A DNA stretch of 64,000 nt from Glebionis coronaria (Eukaryota > Streptophyta > Magnoliopsida > Asterales > Asteraceae), in NCBI GenBank assembly GCA_025667525.1, contig CM046876.1, positions 484,302,557-484,366,556 on the forward strand, read 5' to 3'. Each line of letters begins with the position of its first letter. The first letter of the stretch is position 1. The notes below the pieces were generated by a model. That model searched no databases and was not told the DNA's origin. It saw only the letters and a program-made list of their open reading frames with translations. The position numbers and the translations under genes are program-made. Below, piece by piece: positions 1 to 10,445 of this stretch.

Positions 1-39
1 AACAATAAAAACCAAAAATATTTTTGCTTTGTTTTTCTT

Positions 40-60
40 TGTTCGTTCTTTCGCAGGTGT
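40..60 (+). promoter_or_regulatory. Putative splice acceptor directly before gag ATG
   Basis: A pyrimidine-rich stretch ends in TCGCAG followed by GTGT and then the gag ATG at 61. The same arrangement, a T-rich run, GCAG, GTGT and ATGCG, precedes gag in B (reverse strand, around 23382-23395) and in E (37378-37395). It looks like a 3' splice site closing an intron in the leader. The donor for A lies off the window. This is inference from three aligned copies. Confidence 0.4.
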
Positions 61-3000
61 ATGCGCACTCGATCCACGCCTTATCAAGAGCCCGAGCCTC
101 TCGATAACTTAGACATGGCTGGTGTACAAAACAACAATAACATACCACCTCCGAACAACAATAATAACAACAACCCGCCTTTCAACAACATGAATAACAA
201 CAACAATGAGCCACTTCCGGATAACCGCCCAATGATTGAATTGCTGCAAGCTCATGTCGATGGCAACACGGATCCAATTGTCATACCTCCAATTGCCGCC
301 AACAATTTCGAGCTTAAATCAGGCTTTATCCAGATGGTCTCCGCTCAACCGTTCTTGGGACGACCCATTGACGACCCACATGACCATATCAAGAGATTTC
401 TACAACTCACCAACACGGTCAAGTTCAATGGCGTTCCACAAGAAGTGATAAGGTTACAACTTTTTCCCTTTTCTTTAGAGGGACAAGCCCGGCATTGGCT
501 TGCTAAGGAACCGCCACAGAGTATTCTCTCGTGGACGGATTTGGAAACAAAGTTTATTAACTACTTTTTTCCACCCTCTCGTACTACCGCTTTGCAGAAT
601 GAGATTATAAACTTTGAACAAAAGTACGATGAGTCATTCAGTGAATCTTGGGATCGTTTTAAAGATCTCTTAAGAAAATGCCCACAACATGGTTTTACCA
701 AAGTACATCAAATTAATACTTTTTACAATGGTTTAAGCATGAGTGACCAAGATTCACTGAATAGTGCCTCAGGGGGTAATTTATTGGCTAAGACTTCCAA
801 TGCTGCTTGGGACATCATTGAGAATAAATCTCGTGTGCAAACCAAGAGTGTTAGGACCAATGTTGCTAGTGCTAGCACTAATGATAGCGACAAGCGATTG
901 GACAAACTCACTACACTTCTTGAAACGCTTGTCACCCACACCGTCAGCAACAACAACAGCAACAACGCCAAAAATGCACAAGTGAACGCTGTCAGCCAAC
1001 CTTGTGAGATATGCGGTGGTCCCCACTCTTACACAACTTGTACCGCCACCCATGATTACCCTGCTGAGAATGCGAATGCGGCATATGGCACCTACCAACA
1101 ACCCGCTTATCAAGCAAAACCTCAAGGTGACCGTAACTTGCTCAGCTACCGCAGCAACAACTACCTTTCACCACCCGGTTTCCCTCCTACCAACCCAAAC
1201 CAACCACAAAACCTCAACCGCTCTCCTCAACAACAACAACAACCTCGACAACCATACATCCCACCTCACAAGCAGCAACAACCGCCTCAACGTAACAATC
1301 AAGTATACCAACAACCAGCTTACCAACCACCTGCATACAATGCTCCTTCCAACCAAACCACCACTACATTACACCAAGAGGTTGCAACCTATATGAGAAC
1401 CAATGATGTGATAGTGGGAAACCTCCAAGAGGAAGTGCGCAATTTGAAGGCAGACTTGGTCAAGCAAGGAAATGAATTGAGAGCCGATATGCGGAACACG
1501 TTGGATAGTCAGACGAATGACTTGAGGAACATGATGGCTAGTTTCTTCCAAAGTAGTCAACCCTCTTCTTCGGGTACTCTTCCGAGTAACACCGTTGCGA
1601 ACCCAAGAGGGGAGATGAAAGCAATCACTACTCGTAGTGGTAAAGGTACAAAGGAACCCGAGCTTCCTATACCCCCACCGGTGGTTGTGACTAAGGAGAA
1701 CGAGTCGCCTGCTCCTATTCCTCCTCCTTCTCCTTCCCCAATTTCTCCACCTCTTCTTTCCACCCCTCCTCCACCCGTGGTTGTGAGTGACCCTATTCCC
1801 CTAAAGCCTTCCTCTTCTTCCAATATACCTTATCCTTCAAGGTTGAGGAAAGAGAAGCAAAAGAGCAAGGATGATATTCAGGTTTCGAATTTCCTTAAAA
1901 TGTTCAAACAACTGAATTTCAATATCTCCTTCGCTGAGGCTCTCGCTCACATGCCCAAGTATGCTAAAATGTTTAAAGATCTTTTGAGCGACAAGGAAAA
2001 GCTCCTCGACATTTCCAACACCCAACTTAATGAGAACTGCTCTGCAGTGCTCTTAAGGAAATTGCCAACCAAGCTTGGTGATCCGGGTCGTTTTCTTATC
2101 CCTTGCAATTTCCCGGGAGTAGAGAATTGCATGGCCCTAGCCGATCTAGGTGCCAGTATTAATCTCATGCCTCTAAGTGTTTGGAAGCAATTATCTCTCA
2201 CAGAGCTAGTCCCCACTAAAATGACTTTGGAATTGGCCAACCGTACGGTTGCTTATCCAGTGGGGATAGCCGAAGACGTCATTGTAGGAGTCGACAAATT
2301 CACCTTCCCTGCTGATTTTGTTGTCGTCGACTACGAGATGGACCCCCGTGTGCCACTTATTGTTGGTCGTCCATTCCTTAGGACCGGTCGTACTCTTATT
2401 GATGTTGAAGCCGGAGAGCTTATCATGAGAGTGGGTGACGATAAAGTAGTCTTCAACATGGGAAAGTTGTCCAAACAACCTTATTCATATGAGAGTGTTA
2501 ATTGTATTGACGTTCTCGATGAGGCTTGTGAAGAACACTTTAATGATGCTTGCAAAAGTATTCCTACCTCTCTTCCCAATGTTGAGACCGTGTCCTCTAT
2601 TGATTCATCGTTGTCTCTATTTGGAGATAGTGATTTATTCTGGAACAATCTTGAAGCTACCATGGGAGATGCGAATTTAGCTACTAATGATTCTCCCACC
2701 GAGGGGGATGAAGACATGAGTTTCTTTGACAATCTTCTCACCGAAGACAATCCTTCGCCTCCATCTCCCACGGTTATTGCTATCGATGTCACGACTTTGA
2801 AAACGCCTCCCGTCGAAAATCCTCCGGATTTGGAACTTAAGGAGTTGCCGCCACATCTCGAGTACGTGTTCCTTGACGAAAACAACAAGTCGCCCGTCAT
2901 TATTGCAAAGGATTTGAAAGATGCAGAGAAGACTCGCCTCGTCGCTGTGTTGAAAGCTCACAAGAAAGCTATTGCGTGGAAAATCTCGGATATTCGTGGA

Positions 3001-5739
3001 ATTGATCCTCACTTCTGCACACACAAAATTCTCATGGAGGACGACTTCAAGCCCACTATTCAAAGCCAACGAAGGGTGAATCCAAAAATCCATGAAGTCA
3101 TCAAAACAGAGGTTATCAAACTTCTTGATGCGGGTATGATTTACCCTATTTCGGATTCCCCATGGGTTAGTCCAATCCACTGTGTGCCCAAGAAGGGCGG
3201 AATAACCGTTGTTCCCAATGAACACAACGAGTTGATTCCCACTCGTCTCGTTACTGGGTGGAGAGTTTGTATAGACTACCGCAAACTCAATGATGCCACG
3301 AGAAAGGATCATTTCCCTCTACCTTTCATGGACCAAATGCTTGAACGATTAGCCGGTAATGAATATTACTGCTTTCTTGATGGTTTCTCGGGTTATTTCC
3401 AAATACCCATCGATCCCCAAGATCAAGAGAAGACTACATTCACTTGTCCCTATGGCACTTTCGCTTACAAAAGAATGCCTTTTGGCTTATGTAATGCGCC
3501 CGGGACTTTCCAAAGGTGTATGTTAGCTATCTTCCATGACATGGTTGAACAAACCATGGAAGTCTTCATGGATGATTTCTCGGTCTTCGGGGATTCATTC
3601 TCTTCTTGCCTTGCCAATTTAGAACAAATGCTAAAGCGGTGCGAAGACACTCGCCTTGTTCTAAATTGGGAAAAATGCCATTTTATGGTAAAAGAAGGCG
3701 TCGTGCTTGGACATAAGATTTCGAAAGCCGGTCTTGAAGTAGACCGTGCTAAAGTCGATGTTATAGCTAAGTTGCCTCCACCTTCAACCGTGAAGGGTGT
3801 GAGAAGTTTCTTGGGTCATGCGGGCTTCTATCGTCGATTCATCAAAGATTTTTCTCAAATCGCTCGCCCGATGACCCACCTCTTGGAAAAAGATACTCCT
3901 TTTATCTTTTCCAAAGAGTGCCTTGAAGCCTTCAACTCGCTTAAGGATAAGCTAACTAAGGCACCCGTCTTGGTTACCCCTAATTGGGAGCTTCCCTTTG
4001 AGTTGATGTGCGATGCTAGCGATTTTGCTATTGGAGCGGTTCTTGGTCAAAGAGTGAACAAACACTTCCAACCGATCCATTACGCTAGCAAGACAATGAC
4101 TGGGGCACAATTGCATTACACGACAACCGAAAAAGAGCTTTTAGCGGTTGTCTATGCTTTTGAAAAATTCCGCCCCTATCTTGTCCTTTCTACCACCATT
4201 GTGTACACCGATCATTCCGCGTTGAAGTACTTGTTGACAAAGCAAGATTCCAAACCAAGACTTCTTCGCTGGGTTTTGCTGCTCCAGGAATTTAAAATCG
4301 ACATCCGCGATAAAAAAGGAGCAGAAAACTTAGCCGCGGACCATCTTAGTAGACTTGAGGATCCATACCAAGGGGATCATCCGACCAAAGAAATCAATGA
4401 TTCTTTTCCCTTGGAGACCTTAATGTCTATAAACTCGAAGCCGAATGAAACCCCGTGGTTTGCGGACTTTGCAAACTACTTGGCGGGTGGAATTCTCAAG
4501 GAAGGGTTGACATCCCAGCAAAAGAAGAAGTTCTTTACCGACATCAAGACTTACTTTTGGGACGACCCTTACCTATTCAAACAATGTGCTGATCTGATAA
4601 TTCGCCGATGTGTTGATGGACCGGCAACGTCGGACATCCTTGATGCTTGCCACAAAGGACCCACCGGTGGTCACTTTGGTCCCAACTACACCGCAAAGAA
4701 AGTGTTTGATTCGGGATTTTATTGGCCCTCCATATATCGTGATGCTCACAATATGGTTAAACAATGTGATGTTTGCCAAAAGCAAGGCAAAATCACACAT
4801 AAAGACGAGATGCCTCAGAATTTCATTCAAGAGTGTGAAATTTTTGATGTTTGGGGTATCGACTTTATGGGGCCATTCCCTTCATCTAAAGGAAACAAAT
4901 ACATCCTTGTAGCCGTTTACTACGTTTCAAAGTGGGTTGAAGCCAAAGCTTTGCCTACTAATGACGCAAGGGTGGTTTGTAACTTTTTGAAAGCTCTTTT
5001 CGCTAGATTCGGTGTGCCTCGCGCCATTATTAGTGATCGTGGGACTCATTTCTGCAATGACCAATTTGCTAGAGTCATGGCTAAGTACGGTGTAAATCAT
5101 CGTCTTTCCACAGCCTACCACCCACAAACTAATGGCCAGGCTGAAATATCCAACCGAGGTCTTAAGCGAATTCTTGAAAGAACCATGGGAGAGCATCGTG
5201 CCTCATGGGCTGATAAATTGGATGATGCTTTGTGGGCTTTCCGTACTGCTTACAAGACCCCGATCGGCTGTACGCCTTATCGTCTTGTGTACGGGAAAGC
5301 GTGCCACCTCCCCATTGAGTTGGAGCACAAGGCCTATTGGGCCTTGAAGTGGGCTAATTTTGATATAAACAAAGCCGGTGACCTACGCAAGATCCAACTC
5401 AATGAGCTAAATGAACTCCGGAATGAGGCTTATGAAAACTCTTTGATCTATAAGGAAAGAACTAAGCTCATTCACGACTCCAAGATCAAAAACCGAGAGT
5501 TCCATGTTGGAGACAAAGTCTTACTTTTTAACTCTCGGTTGAAAATCTTTTCGGGCAAGCTCAAATCTCGTTGGTCCGGCCCATTCACCATCGCCCAAAT
5601 TTTTCCATATGGTACTCTCGAGCTCGCTCAACCTAATGGACCAAATTTTAAGGTGAATGGCCAACGAGTGAAGTTGTACTTTGGTGAGGACACCTCTCAC
5701 GAGGTGATTCCATCCCTCACCACGTTCCCCATGAACTAA
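61..5739 (+). CDS. Element A gag-pol polyprotein (1892 aa, uninterrupted)
   Basis: Single reading frame carrying all parts needed to copy and insert the element. Gag: N-terminal Asn-rich stretch, capsid region about residues 80-220 (motif [10 protein letters not shown]), Gln/Pro/Asn-rich linker, and a zinc-knuckle-like CX2CX3HX4C at about 315. Protease: DLGAS at about 695. Reverse transcriptase about 1000-1200 with FMDD near 1170. RNase [14 protein letters not shown] near 1318, then [12 protein letters not shown]. Integrase: HHCC zinc finger from about 1531 and catalytic D1601, D1659, E1695, a DD35E spacing. The start was chosen because MRTRS is shared with B and E. An aspartate in the integrase motif VDYVSKW, kept in B and D, is tyrosine here; it is conserved but not one of the catalytic triad. 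The frame is intact, so this copy could supply proteins in trans. Confidence 0.95.
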   Translation: MRTRSTPYQEPEPLDNLDMAGVQNNNNIPPPNNNNNNNPPFNNMNNNNNEPLPDNRPMIELLQAHVDGNTDPIVIPPIAANNFELKSGFIQMVSAQPFLGRPIDDPHDHIKRFLQLTNTVKFNGVPQEVIRLQLFPFSLEGQARHWLAKEPPQSILSWTDLETKFINYFFPPSRTTALQNEIINFEQKYDESFSESWDRFKDLLRKCPQHGFTKVHQINTFYNGLSMSDQDSLNSASGGNLLAKTSNAAWDIIENKSRVQTKSVRTNVASASTNDSDKRLDKLTTLLETLVTHTVSNNNSNNAKNAQVNAVSQPCEICGGPHSYTTCTATHDYPAENANAAYGTYQQPAYQAKPQGDRNLLSYRSNNYLSPPGFPPTNPNQPQNLNRSPQQQQQPRQPYIPPHKQQQPPQRNNQVYQQPAYQPPAYNAPSNQTTTTLHQEVATYMRTNDVIVGNLQEEVRNLKADLVKQGNELRADMRNTLDSQTNDLRNMMASFFQSSQPSSSGTLPSNTVANPRGEMKAITTRSGKGTKEPELPIPPPVVVTKENESPAPIPPPSPSPISPPLLSTPPPPVVVSDPIPLKPSSSSNIPYPSRLRKEKQKSKDDIQVSNFLKMFKQLNFNISFAEALAHMPKYAKMFKDLLSDKEKLLDISNTQLNENCSAVLLRKLPTKLGDPGRFLIPCNFPGVENCMALADLGASINLMPLSVWKQLSLTELVPTKMTLELANRTVAYPVGIAEDVIVGVDKFTFPADFVVVDYEMDPRVPLIVGRPFLRTGRTLIDVEAGELIMRVGDDKVVFNMGKLSKQPYSYESVNCIDVLDEACEEHFNDACKSIPTSLPNVETVSSIDSSLSLFGDSDLFWNNLEATMGDANLATNDSPTEGDEDMSFFDNLLTEDNPSPPSPTVIAIDVTTLKTPPVENPPDLELKELPPHLEYVFLDENNKSPVIIAKDLKDAEKTRLVAVLKAHKKAIAWKISDIRGIDPHFCTHKILMEDDFKPTIQSQRRVNPKIHEVIKTEVIKLLDAGMIYPISDSPWVSPIHCVPKKGGITVVPNEHNELIPTRLVTGWRVCIDYRKLNDATRKDHFPLPFMDQMLERLAGNEYYCFLDGFSGYFQIPIDPQDQEKTTFTCPYGTFAYKRMPFGLCNAPGTFQRCMLAIFHDMVEQTMEVFMDDFSVFGDSFSSCLANLEQMLKRCEDTRLVLNWEKCHFMVKEGVVLGHKISKAGLEVDRAKVDVIAKLPPPSTVKGVRSFLGHAGFYRRFIKDFSQIARPMTHLLEKDTPFIFSKECLEAFNSLKDKLTKAPVLVTPNWELPFELMCDASDFAIGAVLGQRVNKHFQPIHYASKTMTGAQLHYTTTEKELLAVVYAFEKFRPYLVLSTTIVYTDHSALKYLLTKQDSKPRLLRWVLLLQEFKIDIRDKKGAENLAADHLSRLEDPYQGDHPTKEINDSFPLETLMSINSKPNETPWFADFANYLAGGILKEGLTSQQKKKFFTDIKTYFWDDPYLFKQCADLIIRRCVDGPATSDILDACHKGPTGGHFGPNYTAKKVFDSGFYWPSIYRDAHNMVKQCDVCQKQGKITHKDEMPQNFIQECEIFDVWGIDFMGPFPSSKGNKYILVAVYYVSKWVEAKALPTNDARVVCNFLKALFARFGVPRAIISDRGTHFCNDQFARVMAKYGVNHRLSTAYHPQTNGQAEISNRGLKRILERTMGEHRASWADKLDDALWAFRTAYKTPIGCTPYRLVYGKACHLPIELEHKAYWALKWANFDINKAGDLRKIQLNELNELRNEAYENSLIYKERTKLIHDSKIKNREFHVGDKVLLFNSRLKIFSGKLKSRWSGPFTIAQIFPYGTLELAQPNGPNFKVNGQRVKLYFGEDTSHEVIPSLTTFPMN

Positions 5740-5747
5740 TTTTGGGT

Positions 5748-5805
5748 CGAGTCAGGCTCGTGACTCGGTTATCAAAAACAAGCGCTCCTCGGGAGGCAGC
5801 CCGAG
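5748..5805 (+). promoter_or_regulatory. Twin stem-loops just after the pol stop codon
   Basis: First stem CGAGTC (5748-5753) pairs with GACTCG (5762-5767) around an 8-nt loop; second stem CTCGGG (5788-5793) pairs with CCCGAG (5800-5805) around a 6-nt loop. The first begins 9 nt after the stop codon. The first stem occurs in the same place in B (17699-17718), D (62778-62797), E (36037-36056) and C (11071-11090). Likely an RNA signal of the genomic transcript; function unknown. Confidence 0.6.
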
Positions 5806-7626
5806 TATCTATCCCTTTAACCCCCTAAGTGTAGGGGAGGACCTATTTTGGTCGTTTGTGTTTGTGTGGTGATGTGATTACAGGGATTACTGCAATCTTG
5901 GACATCTTTGAAGAACCGTGCTCCCGTGTTATCCGAAATCCGGTTCTATCTCTCAACTATCATGATTCAATTTTCTTCACTCTCACATTTGAAATTGATC
6001 ACTTTAGTCGTCTCTTCCTTAACTTGAGTTAACCAACGTGCACAATGTCATAAGTGTAGGGGAGATTTTTCCCACATGCTTAAACATTGAGGACAATGTT
6101 TATCTTAAGTGTAGGGGAGACTTCTATCGAAGTTTTAAGTGGACTTTTCCATGAAAATGCCTTCAATTAACCAGAAAATCCTATTTTTCAACATTTTTCA
6201 ATTTTTTTATTAACTTTGGCCATTTAGTCGTAATTTTTAAATTTTTATCGTTGCTTTCTCATGTATATATATCCCGCAATAAAGTCAAAAATATTAATAA
6301 AGTGGTGTAGCTAGTTTAGAAGTCTTTGACATATTAGGCCCGTTGCGTTTATTTTGACTCAACCCGAATAGACTTATCCAAGTTTATTCTAGCTAGTATC
6401 CTTAACCATGTAGGCCTTAATTGGTTTATTAGGCTAAGTATCCACGAGTCTCATTATTTGAGATTTTAAATTGTGGAGGACGAGAAATGATAGAGTCAAT
6501 TATAAGTCGGTATTCTTGCGCAAGCTCACTTGGTGTAATTATTTGCCTATTCTCCCATCACTTGCTAATCATTTATCTACAATAAGTAAGGTCTTACGAT
6601 TTGAAAAGTTACTTAGCTTCTAGCCCAAGATCGTTTAAAAGTTGCTCGGTAATGATAAGAGTTCATAGCCAAGGCATAACTTATGAAGCGGGGCGCGAAG
6701 ATTGGCGAGTCCGAAAAGGCCCTAACAAGGCATGAGGATTCAATTTTATTGCTGAAGATCCAAAGTGATGTGAAAAGCGTTATTCCTAAAGTCAATATGA
6801 AGGATCAAGACTCACGACGAAAAGCAATCAACTCCCATAAAGATCATGGAGAAGTCTATCCGAAAAGACCCTAACAAGGTATGAGGATAAATAGATCCAA
6901 GTCCGAAAAGGAGGCGGATCGTTGTATCTCAAAATCCCAATTAGAGATTGAAGAAATAATCATGAAGTCGTGGTCAACAAGGTTGGAGTACCCCTCAAAA
7001 GTCTCCAAGTGAAGAAACTCTATTATGATGAGAAGACCATTATCTCAAGAACGTCTCTCAAAGATATGAAGTATGAAGTACATGCCAAATATCGGCCCGA
7101 GAAAGGTCTCAAATCGTGAACCAAGTTATGCCAAGATATGAACTTTTTGATATCCCGAGAAGCAGTTTTAAGAGATTTTGTCCTTTAGCTAACTATTGAT
7201 CAAATCGTTCTACTTTGCTTTCAGCCTTAATAAACTATCGAAATAAGTCCAAAAATGCATCTTCATGATCATTCTAAGACAAAAATAAAATACAAGAGAT
7301 ACACCTAGGAATAAGGGAGTTTAAGCATTTAATTAAGCCATGTGTGTAAGTGTTTGATTTACTAACTTATAATAACAATGATCTCGTTTTTAAGCTTAGT
7401 TTGGGGAACGTGAAACTTGAGGGTGATAAATCTTCGCAACACCAAAGCCCTAATGTAAGTCCTTGATTTCTTTACAAGTTATTTCCATTCTTTTGTTTAC
7501 TTTAAGGTTTTCTTAGTATTGTAATTGTTGTTTAGTAGAATTTAAATAAGGCCAAGGTTGATTGATTATGAGAAAAGTGTAAAGTTGCTTTATCACTAAG
7601 CATTGCATGAGGGCATGGCAATGGTT
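5806..7626 (+). other. Element A 3' non-coding region
   Basis: About 1.8 kb with no credible gene; short reading frames here do not resemble any protein I know. Polypurine-tract-like copies of AAGTGTAGGGGA lie at 5827-5840 (just at its start), 6052-6065 and 6107-6120. Between the last two is a 9-bp stem TAAACATTG (6081-6089) pairing with CAATGTTTA (6094-6102), loop AGGA. A sequence containing CCGAAAAG-CCCTAACAAGG-ATGAGGAT occurs twice (about 6711-6741 and 6859-6889). An invariant 27-nt block at 7362-7388 is identical in B, C, D and E. Athila elements often carry an env-like gene here; none is visible. Confidence 0.75.
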
Positions 7627-7640
7627 AAGTGTAGGGGATT
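7627..7640 (+). promoter_or_regulatory. Polypurine tract of element A
   Basis: AAGTGTAGGGGATT lies directly before the 3' LTR (TGATAGGTGTG...). This is the expected primer for plus-strand DNA synthesis. The same sequence is at the equivalent spot in B, D and E. Confidence 0.85.
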
Positions 7641-9184
7641 TGATAGGTGTGTAAACACCCATCCTTTTACCACTTAATTCTGGCTAAAACAAGACCAAAA
7701 CACGTATTTAATATCATTTGTTTGGAATTATGCGTGGTTTTTGTGTTTATTGTGTTTTCAGAGCTAACCGGATAAATATTAAAGAAAACATGGGATTGCA
7801 CGGGATTTATCAAGGAAAAAGACTCAAGATAAAGTCTATTGTCCAAGAGATGCAAAAGATTTGAAGTCACTAGGCCTATTCGAAGAATTTATCGAAGAAA
7901 AGGACTAAAGACGGAAGATTTTCATAAGTCGAAGAAACTCGAGTCTATTTAACGAAGAAATTAAAAGACGAGTTGGATTTAATCGACAACAAATCCCGAA
8001 TCAGAATCGAAAACGTCAACTTTTCTGAAAAGACGAGAAGACAAGAAGAAAGGGAGAAAGCCCACTCACCAACCAACCACTAGGAGTATAAATAGTCTTT
8101 CCCTTCACACAATTAGAGTTAGCTTCATTTTTCTTTCCCAGTTTCTTTGTAGTTCGTTCCATCACCAACTCCATTAGGGAGTTTGGTGATTTTCATCTTT
8201 TTCTTTTCATCTTGTAATCTTTAATCATTAACCTTGTTACTTTTTCATTAATCAATCCATTCCATCTTTCTATTCATCTTGTTCTTCATCATTTTTATTG
8301 CAAGTTTCTTAAGTTTCTTATTTGATTCAAGTTTGATTTCAAAAAGTTGTTGATTTAGTGTTTTTATTGGTTGGATTTGTTACTTAAGGTATTTAAATGA
8401 TTTGTGTTTGATTTGATAAAACCTTCTTAAGTATTAAGCTTGATCTTGGATTAATTCGTGTATACTGTTGAACGTCTGCTACTGTTTTTTTTCTCTTCCC
8501 AGAACTTTCCGAATAGGTGATTTTGTGCCTTCCTTACTCGGAATCTTGGTTATTCCGAATAGGATTATTTACATTTCCTTTACTCGGAATATTTCGTATA
8601 TTCCGCATGGTCCTTACTTTCCGCACTGAGCAAATATTCCGAATAGGTGATTTCCAATTTGCCTTATTCGGAATCTTTCCAATATTCCGAATGACCTTAA
8701 TTTTCCGCATAGCCAAAATTGTAATTTCCTTACTCGGAGTATTTTAAATATTCCGAACAGTGTTCTTTTTCCGCATAGACTTGATTTTTCCGCATAGAGC
8801 ATTTTATTCCGAATGAAAGAGTTTTTCCGCATAGATGTGTTTTTTCGAATAGAAGTATTTTCCGCATAAGCCTACATTCCGCATAAGAGGATTTTCCGCA
8901 TAGATGTCAACTTTCCGAATGGCCATACATTCCGAATAGAGTAACATTCCGCATGGGGTATTTTTCTTAAGAGTAATTTTCTAGCTTTAATTCAAGTTTT
9001 GCTTTTTATTCGTTGCTTGGTTTAAGTTTATTACCTTACCATTTTATGCACTCACCTTGTTTAGTAGAATAGAAAACCATATCTACTTTTTGTCACCAAG
9101 AACAAATCATTCCACTTTTAACTGAGATCAATTCGAGAGGATTCCGAGAATCGAACTTTTTCACCATTGCAATATCATGTATCA
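7641..9184 (+). repeat. Element A 3' LTR (1544 bp)
   Basis: Starts TGATAGGTG directly after the polypurine tract and ends TGTATCA at 9184, the same terminal bases as B's LTR. A TATA box (TATAAATAG, 8087-8095) lies about 450 bp in. The first ~350 bp match the LTRs of B and D closely, while 8505-8960 is a family-specific array of TTCCG/CGGAA motifs. An alternative end at 9176 (ATATCA) is less likely because B's LTR supports the 9184 end. Confidence 0.88.
8505..8960 (+). repeat. Array of short TTCCG-type motifs in A's LTR
   Basis: Roughly twenty degenerate copies of TTCCGAATA, TTCCGCATA or the inverse CTCGGAAT at irregular 15-35 bp spacing. It lies 400-870 bp after the TATA box, so it should be in the 5' untranslated part of the RNA. 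Reading frames across it are artefacts of the repeat. Confidence 0.75.
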
Positions 9185-9790
9185 GTTGGAAAGTTTGTTT
9201 TTCCCGCGGATTTTGTTATATCCGACTACGAGTGTGACCCTAAATGTCTCATTATTTTAGGCCGACCATTCTTATCGACGGCTCGAACCGTAATCGACGT
9301 TCACGAGGGGAGACTTACTATGAGATATGGGGATGACAAAATGGACTTTTTAGCTAGAAAATCCCAAGTGTTTAATGATAATGAAAAAACCGAGGTTTCA
9401 AAACCTAATGATTCAAATTTAAATGATTTCAAAATGTTCACTTTAGCGGAAAGAATGAGGCTTAATGCGTGTTTTGAAAGAATTAAGAAAAATGGTTTTA
9501 AAGATGATGATTTTAATGATAAAGAATACGTGTACCTAATTCAAAAGGGTATGTGTAAATTTATGGATGAAAACTCACTTTGGGATGTATTTAGCGAAAC
9601 AAGTAAAACACCAATTCCGAAGGGCGACGTTAGTGCCATCACGACAATGACCAAAATGGGCTCGTCTTCACCACCTTCGAAGTACCACATATTTGAGCTT
9701 CAACTTCTAACTCCATCGAAGTGCCTCATTTGCCTAGCCCAACACCCGTTGAGGCTAAAGGTTTTATCGACATCGATCCTCTCGTTTTAG
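9185..9790 (+). pseudogene. Element C protease tail plus unknown domain
   Basis: The sequence enters in frame in the C-terminal half of an Athila protease: VGKFVFPADF, then LGRPFLSTARTVIDV and a RYGDDK motif, equivalent to [10 protein letters not shown] and [15 protein letters not shown] in A. The ATG at 9167 that opens this frame lies in A's LTR and is not a native start. After the protease come about 100 residues I do not recognise (MFTLAERMRLNACFERIKK). The frame degrades after about 9690, where the reading continues in the frame of the next entry, so there is a frameshift. The protease active site would lie in the part of C to the left of A, off the window. Confidence 0.7.
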
Positions 9791-10443
9791 AAAAGTCACC
9801 AAATCATAGTCATTCGACTTATAAGACCATGGTTGTGAGTGCTCACATCGACTCTTTCTTTGACGATGACGATGACGATTTTGCCGAGATTGATCACGTA
9901 CTTCGAAATCCACATGCAATTTTTGATTCTCCTAAAAAGAAACATGTGAAGTACGATGATTACGAGTTTGATCCCGAGATTGAGGAAATTATTGAACGAG
10001 AGCTAGCTCTTATGCCTTCACTTCCACCTACGAGTGAGGTCGATCTTTCCAAAATCGAGGATGAACTTAATGAGTTGGAACGTCTTATTTTCGATGACGA
10101 GCCAACTCATGTGACCAAAAATCCAATTCTCGAGGAGTTACCTAATCAACACTCCTCAAATGAGAATTACGTTTACCACATTCGTGAGGATTTAACTTAT
10201 CAACAATCCCCACAAATGAATGATGGTTTCGTGCTTGATCGTGATCTTTTCGAGAGAGTTTCTAAGATACTCAAGGAGGGGAATGACAAACCTTGGTCTG
10301 ACAAGCCTATCTTTGATGAAGAAATCGATGAGATCGACGTTCATGAGGATGACGAATATGTAGACCCCGAGGGGGCGGTGTTCTTTATTGATAAACGTTT
10401 TGAGAACTTATATAATCCGCCACCCCTCCCACCAAAGACTTAA
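9721..10443 (+). pseudogene. Element C acidic reading frame
   Basis: About 240 residues rich in Asp and Glu, including a run of six Asp and EFDPEIEEIIERE. It begins by frameshift from the upstream protease frame rather than from a real start codon. It stands where A has the protease-RT linker and all of pol. No enzyme motif is visible. Element E holds a comparable Asp/Ser-rich frame in the same place, so this is a recurring feature of the pol-less elements, not random sequence. The stop at 10441-10443 is followed at once by another open frame with matching style, suggesting a second frameshift. Confidence 0.6.
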
Positions 10444-10445
10444 AT

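Larger units (their letters stand above)
1..9184 (+). mobile_element. Element A: Athila-like Ty3 retrotransposon, 5' LTR outside window
   Basis: The window opens in the leader just before gag. One long gag-pol reading frame (61-5739) is followed by about 1.9 kb of non-coding sequence, a polypurine tract (7627-7640) and a 3' LTR (7641-9184). The 5' LTR and primer site lie to the left of base 1. After the LTR the sequence resumes inside the protease of a different Athila-type element (C), so A is inserted in C; the bases following the LTR, GTTGG, are the expected target duplication, but its partner is off the window. A's coding sequence and 3' region match elements B and D closely, so the three are copies of related families. 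No env-like reading frame follows pol. Confidence 0.93.

Noticed and set aside
6683..6874. 63-residue frame conserved in A, B and D
   Set aside because: Conserved because the whole 3' non-coding region is; frames on both strands are equally open and E lacks it. Not enough to call a gene.
5740..7640. Env-like gene after pol, as in some Athila elements
   Set aside because: No frame over 63 codons and no signal peptide or membrane pattern in A; the same holds for B and D.
8517..8832. Overlapping short frames with repeated FRI, RNI motifs
   Set aside because: Produced by the TTCCG array being free of stops in several frames; no start context and no recognisable protein.
9167..9184. ATG at 9167 as the start of a protease protein
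   Set aside because: The first 18 bases belong to element A's LTR; element C's own sequence starts at 9185.
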